Positions 34,065 through 42,736 of a stretch of 64,000 nt of DNA are shown here, piece by piece. Both the position numbers and the translations under genes were made by a program. The first letter of the stretch is position 1. Each line of letters begins with the position of its first letter. Origin of the DNA: Gordonia prachuapensis (GTDB lineage: Bacteria > Actinomycetota > Actinomycetes > Mycobacteriales > Mycobacteriaceae); contig NZ_JAZDUE010000004.1 in assembly GCF_036350515.1 (NCBI RefSeq), positions 245,702 through 309,701 on the forward strand, in the 5' to 3' direction. The notes below the pieces were generated by a model. It was not told where the DNA came from. It saw only the letters and a program-made list of their open reading frames with translations, and made no database searches.

Positions 34065-34829
34065 ATGACGGTTTCGTACCAGGGCAGGGACTACGCGTTG
34101 GTGATGTTCGATCTCGACGACACCCTCGCCCCGTCGAAGAGCCCGCTGCCCGATCCCATGGCCGCCGTTCTCGCGCGCATGCTCGACGACACCTTGGGAT
34201 GCGTGATCTCCGGCGGGCGCTTCACCCAGTTCGAGAAGCAGGTCATCGGTCGACTGGGCGAGTTCCGCGGGGCCGGGAACCTCCACCTGATGCCCACCTG
34301 CGGAACGCAATATGTGCGCTGGTCGGGAACCGAGTGGGAGACCGTGTACGCCGAGTACCTCACCGACGACGAGAAGAAGCGCACCCTCGACGTTCTCGAG
34401 ACCGGGGCCAAGGACCTCGGCCTGTGGGAATCGGAGACGTGGGGACCGATCCTGGAGGACCGCGGCAGTCAGATCACCTTCAGCGCGTTGGGGCAGACGG
34501 CGCCCGTGGATGCCAAGGCCGCTTGGGATCCCGACGGGGCGAAGAAGGAGTCGTTGCGCGCCTACGCGGCCGACCGTCTGCCCGACCTCGAGGTCCGCAG
34601 CGGGGGGTCAACATCGGTCGATGTCACCAAGAAGGGCATCGACAAGGCCTATGGTGCCCGCAAACTCATGGACATCCTCGGCCTCGGCGTCGACGACATC
34701 CTGTTCTTCGGTGACCGTCTCGACGAGGGCGGCAACGACCGTCCGGTCCTCGATCTCGGGATCACCTCGATCGCCGTCGAAGGCTGGGAGGACACGTACG
34801 CGAAGTTGTCGGCCATCGTCGACGGGTGA
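34065..34829 (+). CDS. HAD-IIB hydrolase, phosphomannomutase/sucrose-phosphatase-like
   Basis: A 254-residue HAD phosphatase. Motif I is M-F-D-L-D-D-T-L-A-P (residues 14-23), motif II is I-S-G-G-R-F (about 48), the motif III Lys lies near 190, and motif IV is F-F-G-D-R-L-D-E-G-G-N-D (about 222). The cap region and C-G-T-Q resemble eukaryote-type phosphomannomutases, and such proteins are common in actinobacteria. Whether it is a mutase or a phosphatase is open. The start is ATG 34065 behind GGGGAGG (34052-34058). It converges on phoD. Confidence 0.85.
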   Translation: MTVSYQGRDYALVMFDLDDTLAPSKSPLPDPMAAVLARMLDDTLGCVISGGRFTQFEKQVIGRLGEFRGAGNLHLMPTCGTQYVRWSGTEWETVYAEYLTDDEKKRTLDVLETGAKDLGLWESETWGPILEDRGSQITFSALGQTAPVDAKAAWDPDGAKKESLRAYAADRLPDLEVRSGGSTSVDVTKKGIDKAYGARKLMDILGLGVDDILFFGDRLDEGGNDRPVLDLGITSIAVEGWEDTYAKLSAIVDG

Positions 34830-34872
34830 GCGGCCCGCCGACTCACTGCCGGAAGCCGCCGGCAAGCGACGG

Positions 34873-36624
34873 TCAGTCCGCGGTCCCGCCGACCGGCTGC
34901 ACCTGCTGACTCCCGGATGCGACCCGGAACGACCGCGCGTGGTAGCGGCCGGTCCGGGGATCGGTCTTGTCCCGAACGAAGTACCAGTCCATCTGCGCCG
35001 CGGTCGGCGTGACGGTCAGCACGGCGTAGCCGTGCGCGTCGAAGTCATTCCAGCGCACATGCCGGTTCGCGGTCATGATGGCCGCCGGAACCGCATTGCC
35101 CACAGTGTGTTCGGGCACACCGAGGATGTCGTCGACGTTGGATGATGTCACCGACGGCACGACGAGTTCGGTGGCGACGGTGCCGGCAGCCGGGTAGCGG
35201 GCCGCGTCGACGGGGACATCGCAGGCCCAGGAGGAGTGGATGTCGCCGGTGATGAACACGACGTTGTCGACGCCGCCGTCGCGGATGGCGCCGAGTAGGC
35301 GGTTGCGGTCGGCGGTGTAGCCGTCCCATTGGTCGGCGTTGTACGGGATGCCTTCCCGGGGCAGGTCGAGCACCTCGGTGAGCGCGGCGGTGTTGCGCGC
35401 ATCGAGCGGCGGAATCAGGACCGGCGAGATCATCACCGAGTTGCCGACGATTCGCCAACGAGTCGTCGAGGATGCCAGACCGTCTGTGAGCCAACGCATT
35501 TGCGTGGCTCCGGTGATGGTTCGCCCGGGGTCGTCGACTCGCCTCGACGTCGAGGAGACCTCCTGGTCGCGGTAGGTGCGCAGATCCAGCATCGACAGTT
35601 CCAGCAGGCTGCCGAATCGCAGGCGCCGGTACAGATGCCGGCCGTTGCCGGACGCGGCGGGACGTACCGGCATCCACTCGTAGTAGGCCCGTTCGGAGGC
35701 GGCCTTGCGGGCGGCCCACGACCCTTCGGTCGCGTCATGATTCTCGGCCCCACCCGACCACGAGTTGTTCGCGGACTCGTGGTCGTCCCAGGTGCAGATC
35801 CACGGGACGGTGCGATGCAGTTCGGCCAGATCGGGGTCGGTCTTGTACTGCGCGTGCCGAATTCGATAATCCCGCAGGGTGATCGTCTCGTTGGCCGGCT
35901 GGGTCTGCCGGATCACGCCGCCCGAACCGCTGTACCCGCCGGTCTCGTACTCGTAGAAGTAGTCGCCGAGATGCACGATCGCGGCCAGGTCCCGGTGGGT
36001 GCCGAGGTGCCGGTATGCGCCGAAGTATCCCGCCTCCCAATTGGAGCAGGACACGACGCCGAACCGCACCCGGCTGACGTCGGCACCCGGTGCCGGAGCG
36101 GTACGGGTGTGCCCGACCGGCGACACGGAACCCGCCGCCGGGCCGGAGGTCACGCGGAACCGGTAGGCGTAACGCGTGTTCGCCGACAATCCGGTGACGT
36201 CGACCTTCACCGTGTGATCCGACTCCGTCGATGCGGTGACGGAACCCGATGCGGTCACCGTCGCGAACGAGGTGTCGGTCGCCACCTCCCAGGTGACGTC
36301 CGACGCGGGCCCGAGACCGGAGCCTGGACGCGCGGCAGGCGTGGGTGTGACGCGGGTCCACAGGATCACACCGTCGGGCAGGGGATCGCCGGAGGCGACG
36401 CCGTGGGCGAAGACCGGGGTGGGCGCCGCCGATGCCCGGCCGGCTGCGGCGAACGGGAGCGCGGCGCCGGCCACGGCGGCACCCGCGAGGAACGTCCGCC
36501 GGGAGGTACCTGTGCCGGACGACGACGTGCCGGTCGAATGAGCTGAGATGACGAACCCCCCGCATCGTGGTGAGACCGGCCCGGGCGGGCCGAGACCTGT
36601 GGCTGCAGTGTCGCCGAACATCAT
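34873..36624 (-). CDS. phoD: Tat-exported alkaline phosphatase, PhoD family
   Basis: A secreted Ca/Fe-type phosphodiesterase/phosphatase for phosphate acquisition. A twin-arginine signal (S-R-R-T-F-L-A-G, about residues 47-54) with cleavage after A-S-A precedes the PhoD N-domain (F-A-H-G-V-A-S-G-D-P). The catalytic domain has S-C-S-N-W, H-L-G-D-Y-F-Y-E-Y, W-D-D-H-E, and the late F-I-T-G-D-I-H-S-S-W (about 458). The mature part is complete. The start is unclear. In-frame ATGs lie at 36624 and 36621 without a good ribosome binding site, which leaves an unusually long n-region before the two arginines. Confidence 0.9.
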   Translation of the reverse strand: MMFGDTAATGLGPPGPVSPRCGGFVISAHSTGTSSSGTGTSRRTFLAGAAVAGAALPFAAAGRASAAPTPVFAHGVASGDPLPDGVILWTRVTPTPAARPGSGLGPASDVTWEVATDTSFATVTASGSVTASTESDHTVKVDVTGLSANTRYAYRFRVTSGPAAGSVSPVGHTRTAPAPGADVSRVRFGVVSCSNWEAGYFGAYRHLGTHRDLAAIVHLGDYFYEYETGGYSGSGGVIRQTQPANETITLRDYRIRHAQYKTDPDLAELHRTVPWICTWDDHESANNSWSGGAENHDATEGSWAARKAASERAYYEWMPVRPAASGNGRHLYRRLRFGSLLELSMLDLRTYRDQEVSSTSRRVDDPGRTITGATQMRWLTDGLASSTTRWRIVGNSVMISPVLIPPLDARNTAALTEVLDLPREGIPYNADQWDGYTADRNRLLGAIRDGGVDNVVFITGDIHSSWACDVPVDAARYPAAGTVATELVVPSVTSSNVDDILGVPEHTVGNAVPAAIMTANRHVRWNDFDAHGYAVLTVTPTAAQMDWYFVRDKTDPRTGRYHARSFRVASGSQQVQPVGGTAD

Positions 36625-36932
36625 GCGACACCGAAGGCGGCGACGCGAGCACAGTACATGCTCGCCTCGGGTCGCGTACTGCGGATTTGCCACTGAGTTG
36701 CCGAACGTTCACCGACCGTCGAACCGGGGAGCAGTGGCGGCCACGTAGGCGGAGACGGATCGGGTGACCGCCGCGACCGCCATCGCGGACCAGCAGGCTT
36801 CGGCGACGAGTTCGTGGACCCCTCGTCGACCCCGTCGCGGGTTGAGCTGCCCGACGTCCGATACTGAGGGACAATCGACGGTCCGACCCGCCGACCCGAG
36901 GGTGCGCCGTGCAGACGTGGTGAGGAGAAGAC
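36625..36932. other. Gene-free gap between divergent phoD and thyX
   Basis: These 308 bases hold no convincing ORF. A possible phosphate-box relic near 36703 (GTTGCCGAAC followed by GTTCACCGAC) has a 10-base rather than the usual 11-base period. GAGGAGAAG just before 36933 serves thyX. Confidence 0.4.
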
Positions 36933-37685
36933 GTGTCCGAGCTGGTACCGCTGAAGGTCCAGATGGTGGCCTCGACCGAGTTCACGCCGCCGCCCGACGT
37001 CGACTGGACCACCGACGCCGACGGCGGTGAGGCGCTGGTCGAGTTCTCCGGCCGCGCCTGCTACCAGAGTTGGGACAAACCGAACCCGCGAACCGCCACC
37101 AATGCGGGGTATCTGCGCCACATCCTCGAGGTGGGTCACACCTCGCTGCTCGAGCATGCGTCGGTCACCTTCTACATCACCGGGATCTCCCGCTCCTGCA
37201 CTCATGAGCTGATCCGTCACCGGCACTTCTCGTACTCGCAACTGTCCCAGCGGTTCGTCCCCGAGCATGACGCGAATGTCGTCGCACCGCCTGCCATCCG
37301 CGGGGATGCCGAACTCGAGACGCTGTTCACCGAGGCGACCGATGCCAGTCGCAAGGCGTACTCCGAGCTGCTCGATGCCCTCGAAGCCAAGTTCGCGGAC
37401 GTCCCGAATGCGATTCTGCGCCGCAAGCAGGCCCGGCAGGCCGCGCGGTCGGTGCTGCCGAACGCCACCGAGACCAAGATCGTCGTCACCGGCAACTACC
37501 GGGCCTGGCGGCATTTCGTGGGCATGCGGGCAACCGAGCACGCCGACGTGGAGATCCGGCAGCTCGCGGTGGAATGCCTGCGTCAGCTGATGAACGTGGC
37601 GCCGACCGTGTTCGGCGACTTCGAGATCGGGACGCTCTCGGACGGCACCGAGGTCGCCACCTCCCCGTTCGTGCTCGAGGGCTGA
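36933..37685 (+). CDS. thyX: Flavin-dependent thymidylate synthase ThyX
   Basis: Makes dTMP using FAD and NADPH and releases tetrahydrofolate directly. The 250 residues carry the ThyX motif R-H-R-H-F-S-Y-S-Q-L-S-Q-R (about 88-100), L-L-E-H-A-S-V (about 70) and the late G-N-Y-R-A-W-R-H-F. Length and spacing match the mycobacterial tetramer. The start is GTG 36933 behind GAGGAGAAG. It occurs together with ThyA, as in M. tuberculosis and Corynebacterium. Confidence 0.97.
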   Translation: MSELVPLKVQMVASTEFTPPPDVDWTTDADGGEALVEFSGRACYQSWDKPNPRTATNAGYLRHILEVGHTSLLEHASVTFYITGISRSCTHELIRHRHFSYSQLSQRFVPEHDANVVAPPAIRGDAELETLFTEATDASRKAYSELLDALEAKFADVPNAILRRKQARQAARSVLPNATETKIVVTGNYRAWRHFVGMRATEHADVEIRQLAVECLRQLMNVAPTVFGDFEIGTLSDGTEVATSPFVLEG

Positions 37686-37902
37686 CCCAGGCGGCGAGCG
37701 CGCGCGACGGCGGCGATGGTGGCCGTCTCAGCGGGCCGTGGCTGTGCCGCCGGACACATTGCGGCAGCGCATCGTTCACCGTGATGTCGTCTGCGTGTTC
37801 GACCCGGTTCTGACGTGGGCCTGATGTCGGGAATCAAATCATGGGACGTCGCGTCGACGCGGCGTTCTGAACGACTCGAATCAGGCTGCATCAGGGGGAG
37901 AA

Positions 37903-38946
37903 ATGTCTGTAATGACCGTTGTGGGGGATGGCCGTGCCGGCGCGAGGCGAGGCAGGCGGGCACAACGTCGGGTGATGACGTCGATCGCCGCGGGATGCGT
38001 TGCCGCCTTCGCCGCGACCGTCGTGGCCGCGCCGGGCCATGCGTCGCCCGTCGACGCGCAGACGCATCGGGCCACATCGATGCCACCGTGTGCGCAGGCT
38101 GGGCCGCCGAAGGTGCTGACCCAGGACATCGCCACTTTCGAAGGTGGTGACTTCGACGACAAGGGGCGCATGGTCGTCTCTAACTGGCTCGGTTCCAACA
38201 TGCATCGGATGGACAAGCCGGGCCGCACCCATGTCATCAATCCGTTCGTGCTGTTTCCGCTGGGCGTGGTGAACAACCGCGACGGCCGGATGGTGGTGGG
38301 GAACGGGATCACCACCCTCACGCCGTTCAGCCAGTTCATTCCCAGTGGGCAGCTGATGAGCATGCATCCCGACAACGGCAGTTTCCAGGGCTACGCGCGG
38401 CAATTCGTCTCGCAGGGCAACGGATTGACCCGGGGTCCGGACGGCAGCATCTACGCCTCGAACGACCTCGCGGCGTCGCTGGACAAGATCCTGCCGAACG
38501 GACACGTCATCAAGGGCTTCTACCAGGGCAGTGGGACCAACGGCGGAACAGTCAGCAGGGACGGCACGACCTTGTACGTGACCGAGACGTTCACGGCCGA
38601 CGCGAAGGTCATCGCCATCGACACCACGACCGGGCGGGGTCACGTGTACTGGCGTCCCCCGGCGCACCTCACCCTGGCTCATCTCGATGACGTCAAACGC
38701 GACGGCGCGGGCAATCTGTATGTGGCCGCGTGGGGCGCGGGTCAGGTCTGGCGGATCTCGGCCGACGGACGCTCGGCCTGTGTCCTCATGGCCGGTGAAC
38801 TGCTGCCCGCCGGGCTCGTCGTCGGCAAAGAGGGAACACGCTTTGCCCCGCACAGCCTGTTCGTGCTGACCCACGGTGGCCGGATTGTCGAGATTCCACA
38901 CGCGGTGCCGACGCCGCGGGCAGCGACCACGTCCGCCGCAGGTTAG
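37903..38946 (+). CDS. Secreted beta-propeller-like (NHL/SMP-30) protein
   Basis: A 347-residue exported protein. A basic, twin-arginine-containing N-terminus (R-R-G-R-R-A-Q-R-R-V, residues 15-24) and a hydrophobic segment ending A-A-P-G-H-A-S-P (about 50) make a signal peptide. The mature part has propeller-like repeats: G-G-D-F-D-D-K-G-R-M-V-V-S-N, G-L-T-R-G-P-D-G-S-I-Y-A-S-N, G-T-V-S-R-D-G-T-T-L-Y-V-T-E, and V-K-R-D-G-A-G-N-L-Y-V-A-A. No catalytic site was identified, so it could be a lactonase-like enzyme or a binding protein. GGGGGAG precedes ATG 37903. It stands alone between thyX and dapA. Confidence 0.75.
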   Translation: MSVMTVVGDGRAGARRGRRAQRRVMTSIAAGCVAAFAATVVAAPGHASPVDAQTHRATSMPPCAQAGPPKVLTQDIATFEGGDFDDKGRMVVSNWLGSNMHRMDKPGRTHVINPFVLFPLGVVNNRDGRMVVGNGITTLTPFSQFIPSGQLMSMHPDNGSFQGYARQFVSQGNGLTRGPDGSIYASNDLAASLDKILPNGHVIKGFYQGSGTNGGTVSRDGTTLYVTETFTADAKVIAIDTTTGRGHVYWRPPAHLTLAHLDDVKRDGAGNLYVAAWGAGQVWRISADGRSACVLMAGELLPAGLVVGKEGTRFAPHSLFVLTHGGRIVEIPHAVPTPRAATTSAAG

Positions 38947-39056
38947 TCGACAGCGCCGCCACCTCGGCTTTCGTCAGGCTTTCGGCTGACTTTCGTCGCC
39001 GAGGGGCGGCGCCGCGACACAGTGCGCCCACACGCGAATGCGCCCTGCGGAGAAGG

Positions 39057-39062
39057 TAGCCT
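39057..39062 (+). promoter_or_regulatory. -10 element for a leaderless dapA mRNA
   Basis: TAGCCT is followed by 8 bases and ATG 39071. GGAGAAGG at 39049-39056 would alternatively serve an in-frame TTG at 39062. Confidence 0.45.
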
Positions 39063-39070
39063 TGAGCACC

Positions 39071-39979
39071 ATGAACGCAGGCCAAGACCAGCCGCAGGAA
39101 CACCCGTTCGGGACCGTCGCCGTCGCGATGGTGACCCCGTTCACTCCCGAGGGCGCGCTGGATCTGGACAAGGCCGCAGAACTCGCCGACCACTTGGTGT
39201 CCAAGGGGTGTGACGGTCTGATCGTGTCCGGCACGACAGGCGAGTCGCCCACGACGACCGTGCCCGAGAAGCTCGAGTTGCTTCGCGTGGTGCTCGACGC
39301 CGTCGGGGACCGGGCCCGCATCACCCAGGGCGCCGGCAGCTACGACACCGCGGAGAGTGTCCGATTCTCGATCGAGGCGGAGAAGGTGGGCGCGCACGGG
39401 CTCCTCGTCGTCACGCCCTATTACTCGAAACCGCCGCAGGCGGGGCTGCTCGCGCACTTCCGGACGATCGCCGACGCCACCGATCTGCCGGTCCTGCTCT
39501 ACGACATCCCGCCCAGGTCAGTGGTCCCGATCGCGAACGAGACGATGTTGGCGCTCGCCGAGCATCCGCGCGTGAAGGGCGTCAAGGACGCCAAGGGTGA
39601 TCTGCACTCGGCGGCCGGGATCATCGCCTCCACCGACCTCGAATACCTGTCGGGTGAGGATGCGCTGAACCTGCCGTGGCTGTCCGTGGGTGCCACCGGA
39701 TTCGTCAGCGTGATCGGCCACCTGGTCGCGGATCGGTTGCGGGAGATGCAGATCGCATTCGAGAAGGGTGACATGCGGACCGCGCGAGAACTCAACACGT
39801 CGATGTTGCCGCTCGTGAACGCCATGGGCAGGCTCGGCGGTGTGTCGATGGTGAAGGCGTCCCTGCGCATCCTCGGTCTGGACGTCGGGCACCCACGGCT
39901 CCCGCAGGTGCCCGCGAGTGGTCCGCAGATCGAAGCGCTCATCGCGGACCTGCGTGCGGCGGGTGTCCTGACCCGATGA
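39071..39979 (+). CDS. dapA: 4-Hydroxy-tetrahydrodipicolinate synthase
   Basis: Condenses pyruvate with aspartate semialdehyde, committing to the diaminopimelate/lysine branch. The 302 residues have S-G-T-T-G-E-S-P-T (about 52-60), V-V-T-P-Y-Y-S-K-P (about 115-123), and V-K-G-V-K-D-A-K-G-D with the Schiff-base lysine near 173. The start may be ATG 39071 or TTG 39062. The stop overlaps rnj by four bases, as in mycobacteria (Rv2753c-Rv2752c). Confidence 0.96.
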   Translation: MNAGQDQPQEHPFGTVAVAMVTPFTPEGALDLDKAAELADHLVSKGCDGLIVSGTTGESPTTTVPEKLELLRVVLDAVGDRARITQGAGSYDTAESVRFSIEAEKVGAHGLLVVTPYYSKPPQAGLLAHFRTIADATDLPVLLYDIPPRSVVPIANETMLALAEHPRVKGVKDAKGDLHSAAGIIASTDLEYLSGEDALNLPWLSVGATGFVSVIGHLVADRLREMQIAFEKGDMRTARELNTSMLPLVNAMGRLGGVSMVKASLRILGLDVGHPRLPQVPASGPQIEALIADLRAAGVLTR

Positions 39980-41946
39980 GCGAACCGACGCGCCGTCGCC
40001 GAGCCGCCCGCCGACAGGCCGGACCTCCCGTGCAGCCCGACGAACATCCGGGCGACGGAAGCTCGAAGACGCAGTCCCAGGGTCGTAACCAGTCCCAGGG
40101 TCGCAGCCAGTCGCAGGGTCGCAACCAGGAGCCCAAACACGCTGCCGCGCGGCAGGATCGACCGCAGCCCGCCGCATCGCGGTCGGGTGGGGGACGTCAC
40201 GAGCGCCGAGATCGCCGCGGCGACAACCGCGGTCGTGGACAGCAGCCCGAGTCGGTGCCGGCGGTCGACCGCCTGGGCACACCGCCGCGGGCCCCGCGCA
40301 ACGGTCTACGCGTCGTCGCGCTCGGCGGCATCGGCGAGATCGGCCGCAACATGACCGTGTTCGAATACGGCGGTCGTCTGCTGATCGTGGACTGCGGTGT
40401 GCTGTTCCCCGAGGATGCACAGCCCGGCGTCGATCTCATCCTTCCGGATTTCACCTACATCGAGGACCGGATGGACGACGTCGACGCGATCGTCCTCACC
40501 CACGGCCACGAGGATCACATCGGTGCGGTGCCGTTCCTGCTGCGGCTGCGCAGCGACATCCCGGTGGTCGGCTCCAAATTCACCCTCGCCCTCGTCGAGG
40601 CAAAGTGTCGTGAACACCGTCTGCGCCCCAAGCTGGTGCAGGTCACCGAAGGCGAGCGGACGACGCACGGCCCGTTCGATTGCGAGTACTTCGCCGTCAA
40701 CCACTCCATCCCGGACGCGATCGCGGTGGCGATCCGCACCGGCGCCGGGGTGGCGTTGCACACCGGCGACATCAAACTCGATCAGCTGCCGCTGGACGGA
40801 CGACTGACCGACCTCGCCGGATTCAGCCGACTCGGCGACGAAGGTGTCGACCTGTTCCTGGTCGACTCGACCAACGCCGAGGTGCCCGGCTTCGTGACCC
40901 CCGAGCGGGAGATCGGTGGCGTCCTCGACCAGGTGATCGGACGGGCACGGCAGCGCGTCATCGTCGCGTCCTTCGCCAGCCACGTCCACCGCATCCAGCA
41001 GATCGTGGACGTCGCACACGCACACAACCGTCGCATCTGCTTCGTCGGGCGCTCGATGGTGCGCAACATGCAGATCGCGCAGGACCTCGGCTATCTGTCG
41101 GTGCCCGACGGCGTGCTCGTCGATCTCGACACGGCCGCAACCCTTCCGGACCATCGACTGGTGCTGATCTCGACCGGCTCGCAGGGCGAACCGCTCTCCG
41201 CGCTGTCGCGGATGGCGCGTGGCGAACACCGGCAGATCAACATCCGCGCCGACGACCTCGTGGTGCTGGCGTCGTCGTTGATCCCGGGTAACGAGAACTC
41301 GGTGTTCGCTGTGGTCAACGGGCTGGCGAAGCGTGGTGCCACGGTGATCACCCAGCAGAGCGCGAAAGTGCACGTGTCCGGCCACGCCTCGGCCGGTGAG
41401 TTGCTGTACCTCTACAACGCCGTCCGTCCCTCCAACGCGATGCCCGTCCATGGCGAGTGGCGACATCTGCGGGCCAACGCGGCGCTCGCGGTGGCGACCG
41501 GGGTGGCCGAGGATCGGGTTGTCCTCGCCGAGGACGGTGTGGTGGTCGACCTCGTCGACGGCCGCGCCCAGATCACCGGCCGCGTACCCGTCGGCCACGT
41601 CTACGTCGACGGTCTGTCGGTCGGTGACGTCGGAGAGTCGACGCTGTCGGAACGCCTGGTGCTTGGGGAGGGCGGTTTCATCGCCATCACCGTCGCGATC
41701 GACGCGGCCACCGGACGCGCCGTGAGCACACCGGAGGTGTCCGGTCGAGGGTTCTCCGACGACCCGGACGCCCTCAAGGCCGCCGCGGACCTGGTCGACC
41801 AGGCGCTCGACTCACTCGCCGCCGAGGGCATCACCGACGCCCATCGGATCGCGCAGACCATCCGGCGCACGGTCGGTCGGTGGGTTGCCGAGACGTATCG
41901 GCGACGCCCGATGATCGTGCCGACGGTGCTCGCCGTCGGTTCCTGA
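39976..41946 (+). CDS. rnj: Ribonuclease J with a long disordered N-terminus
   Basis: Dual endo/5'-3' exoribonuclease of the metallo-beta-lactamase fold. The enzyme proper begins near residue 107 (G-L-R-V-V-A-L-G-G-I-G-E-I-G-R-N). It shows T-H-G-H-E-D-H-I-G (about 175-183), H-T-G-D-I-K-L-D-Q-L, the beta-CASP domain (F-A-S-H-V-H-R-I-Q-Q) and S-G-H-A-S-A-G-E-L. About 90 extra residues at the N-terminus are Arg/Gln/Ser-rich, with three tandem S-Q-G-R-(N/S)-Q units. The total of 656 is about 100 longer than M. tuberculosis RNase J. The ATG overlaps the dapA stop. Confidence 0.96.
   Translation: MSEPTRRRRAARRQAGPPVQPDEHPGDGSSKTQSQGRNQSQGRSQSQGRNQEPKHAAARQDRPQPAASRSGGGRHERRDRRGDNRGRGQQPESVPAVDRLGTPPRAPRNGLRVVALGGIGEIGRNMTVFEYGGRLLIVDCGVLFPEDAQPGVDLILPDFTYIEDRMDDVDAIVLTHGHEDHIGAVPFLLRLRSDIPVVGSKFTLALVEAKCREHRLRPKLVQVTEGERTTHGPFDCEYFAVNHSIPDAIAVAIRTGAGVALHTGDIKLDQLPLDGRLTDLAGFSRLGDEGVDLFLVDSTNAEVPGFVTPEREIGGVLDQVIGRARQRVIVASFASHVHRIQQIVDVAHAHNRRICFVGRSMVRNMQIAQDLGYLSVPDGVLVDLDTAATLPDHRLVLISTGSQGEPLSALSRMARGEHRQINIRADDLVVLASSLIPGNENSVFAVVNGLAKRGATVITQQSAKVHVSGHASAGELLYLYNAVRPSNAMPVHGEWRHLRANAALAVATGVAEDRVVLAEDGVVVDLVDGRAQITGRVPVGHVYVDGLSVGDVGESTLSERLVLGEGGFIAITVAIDAATGRAVSTPEVSGRGFSDDPDALKAAADLVDQALDSLAAEGITDAHRIAQTIRRTVGRWVAETYRRRPMIVPTVLAVGS
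40072..40125 (+). repeat. Three tandem 18-bp repeats inside rnj
   Basis: Units CAGTCCCAGGGTCGTAAC, CAGTCCCAGGGTCGCAGC and CAGTCGCAGGGTCGCAAC lie head to tail in frame. They encode Q-S-Q-G-R-N/S and likely expand or contract between strains. Confidence 0.9.
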
Positions 41947-42001
41947 GCCGTCCGGTTTGCGCGACCGAATCGCGTCACCCCGGCTTGGTGTCGACGGACG
42001 C

Positions 42002-42007
42002 TACGGT
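42002..42007 (+). promoter_or_regulatory. -10 element for a leaderless TIGR03085 mRNA
   Basis: TACGGT is followed by 6 bases and GTG 42014, with no ribosome binding site. Confidence 0.5.
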
Positions 42008-42013
42008 GGTCGG

Positions 42014-42646
42014 GTGAGCCTCGCACAAGCCGAAAGAGCAGCCCTCGTCGACACCCTGCGATCCGTGGGACCCGACGCCCCCACCCTCTGTGCCGGCTGG
42101 TCGGTCAAGGATCTCGTCGCTCACCTGGTGGTACGCGAACGCCGACCGGACACCGCCCCGGGGATCATGATCCCCGCGTTCGCCGGCCACACCGAGAAGG
42201 TTCGCGCCGCGGCAGTCGACGAACCATGGGATGAGCTGCTGGACAAGCTCGCCGGCGGGCCCCCGATGTACTCGCCGCTGAAGCTCGTCGACCGGTGGGC
42301 CAACCTCGCGGAGATGTTCGTGCACCACGAGGACGTACTGCGCGGAGCTGCGCGCCCGGACCAGACCTGGACGCCGCGTGAACTGTCCGACGAACTGCAG
42401 CAAGCGCTGGTCACGCCTGCGAAGTCGATGAGCAGGATGACCCTGAAGAACTCGCCCGCGCGCGTCACCCTCCGCACCCGCGACAGCCGCGACCTGGTGA
42501 CGCTCGGCGCCGGGGAGGAGGTCACCGTGATCGGCACTCCCGGCGAGCTCGTGCTCTTCGCCTTCGGGAGGTCGCCGGTCGACGTCGTCTTCAAAGGCGA
42601 CGAACGGGCGGTTGCCGCCGTCCGCGAGGCCAAGCGCGGGCTCTGA
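42014..42646 (+). CDS. TIGR03085-family protein (DinB/maleylpyruvate isomerase-like fold)
   Basis: A 210-residue actinobacterial protein with an N-terminal DinB-like helical bundle: A-E-R-A-A-L-V-D-T-L, then L-C-A-G-W-S-V-K-D-L-V-A-H-L-V-V-R-E-R-R-P-D with the first metal-type His, and F-V-H-H-E-D-V-L-R (about 95-103) with the others. The family may use mycothiol or metal, but this member's role is unknown. The gene has its own leaderless-type promoter and lies between rnj and ftsK. Confidence 0.82.
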   Translation: MSLAQAERAALVDTLRSVGPDAPTLCAGWSVKDLVAHLVVRERRPDTAPGIMIPAFAGHTEKVRAAAVDEPWDELLDKLAGGPPMYSPLKLVDRWANLAEMFVHHEDVLRGAARPDQTWTPRELSDELQQALVTPAKSMSRMTLKNSPARVTLRTRDSRDLVTLGAGEEVTVIGTPGELVLFAFGRSPVDVVFKGDERAVAAVREAKRGL

Positions 42647-42724
42647 ACGCCCCGGCACATCACGAATCCGACACGCACTGCAGTTACCAGTGTTGCCCAT
42701 GTGACTGGCGTGGCCGTGGACGAC

Positions 42725-42730
42725 TAGTCT
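42725..42730 (+). promoter_or_regulatory. -10 element for a leaderless ftsK mRNA
   Basis: TAGTCT is followed by 6 bases and ATG 42737. Confidence 0.55.
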
Positions 42731-42736
42731 GTCCGC

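Noticed and set aside
36700..36725. PHO box for phoD
   Set aside because: The two half-sites have a 10-base period and weak agreement with the 11-base direct-repeat rule, so I do not list it as a site.
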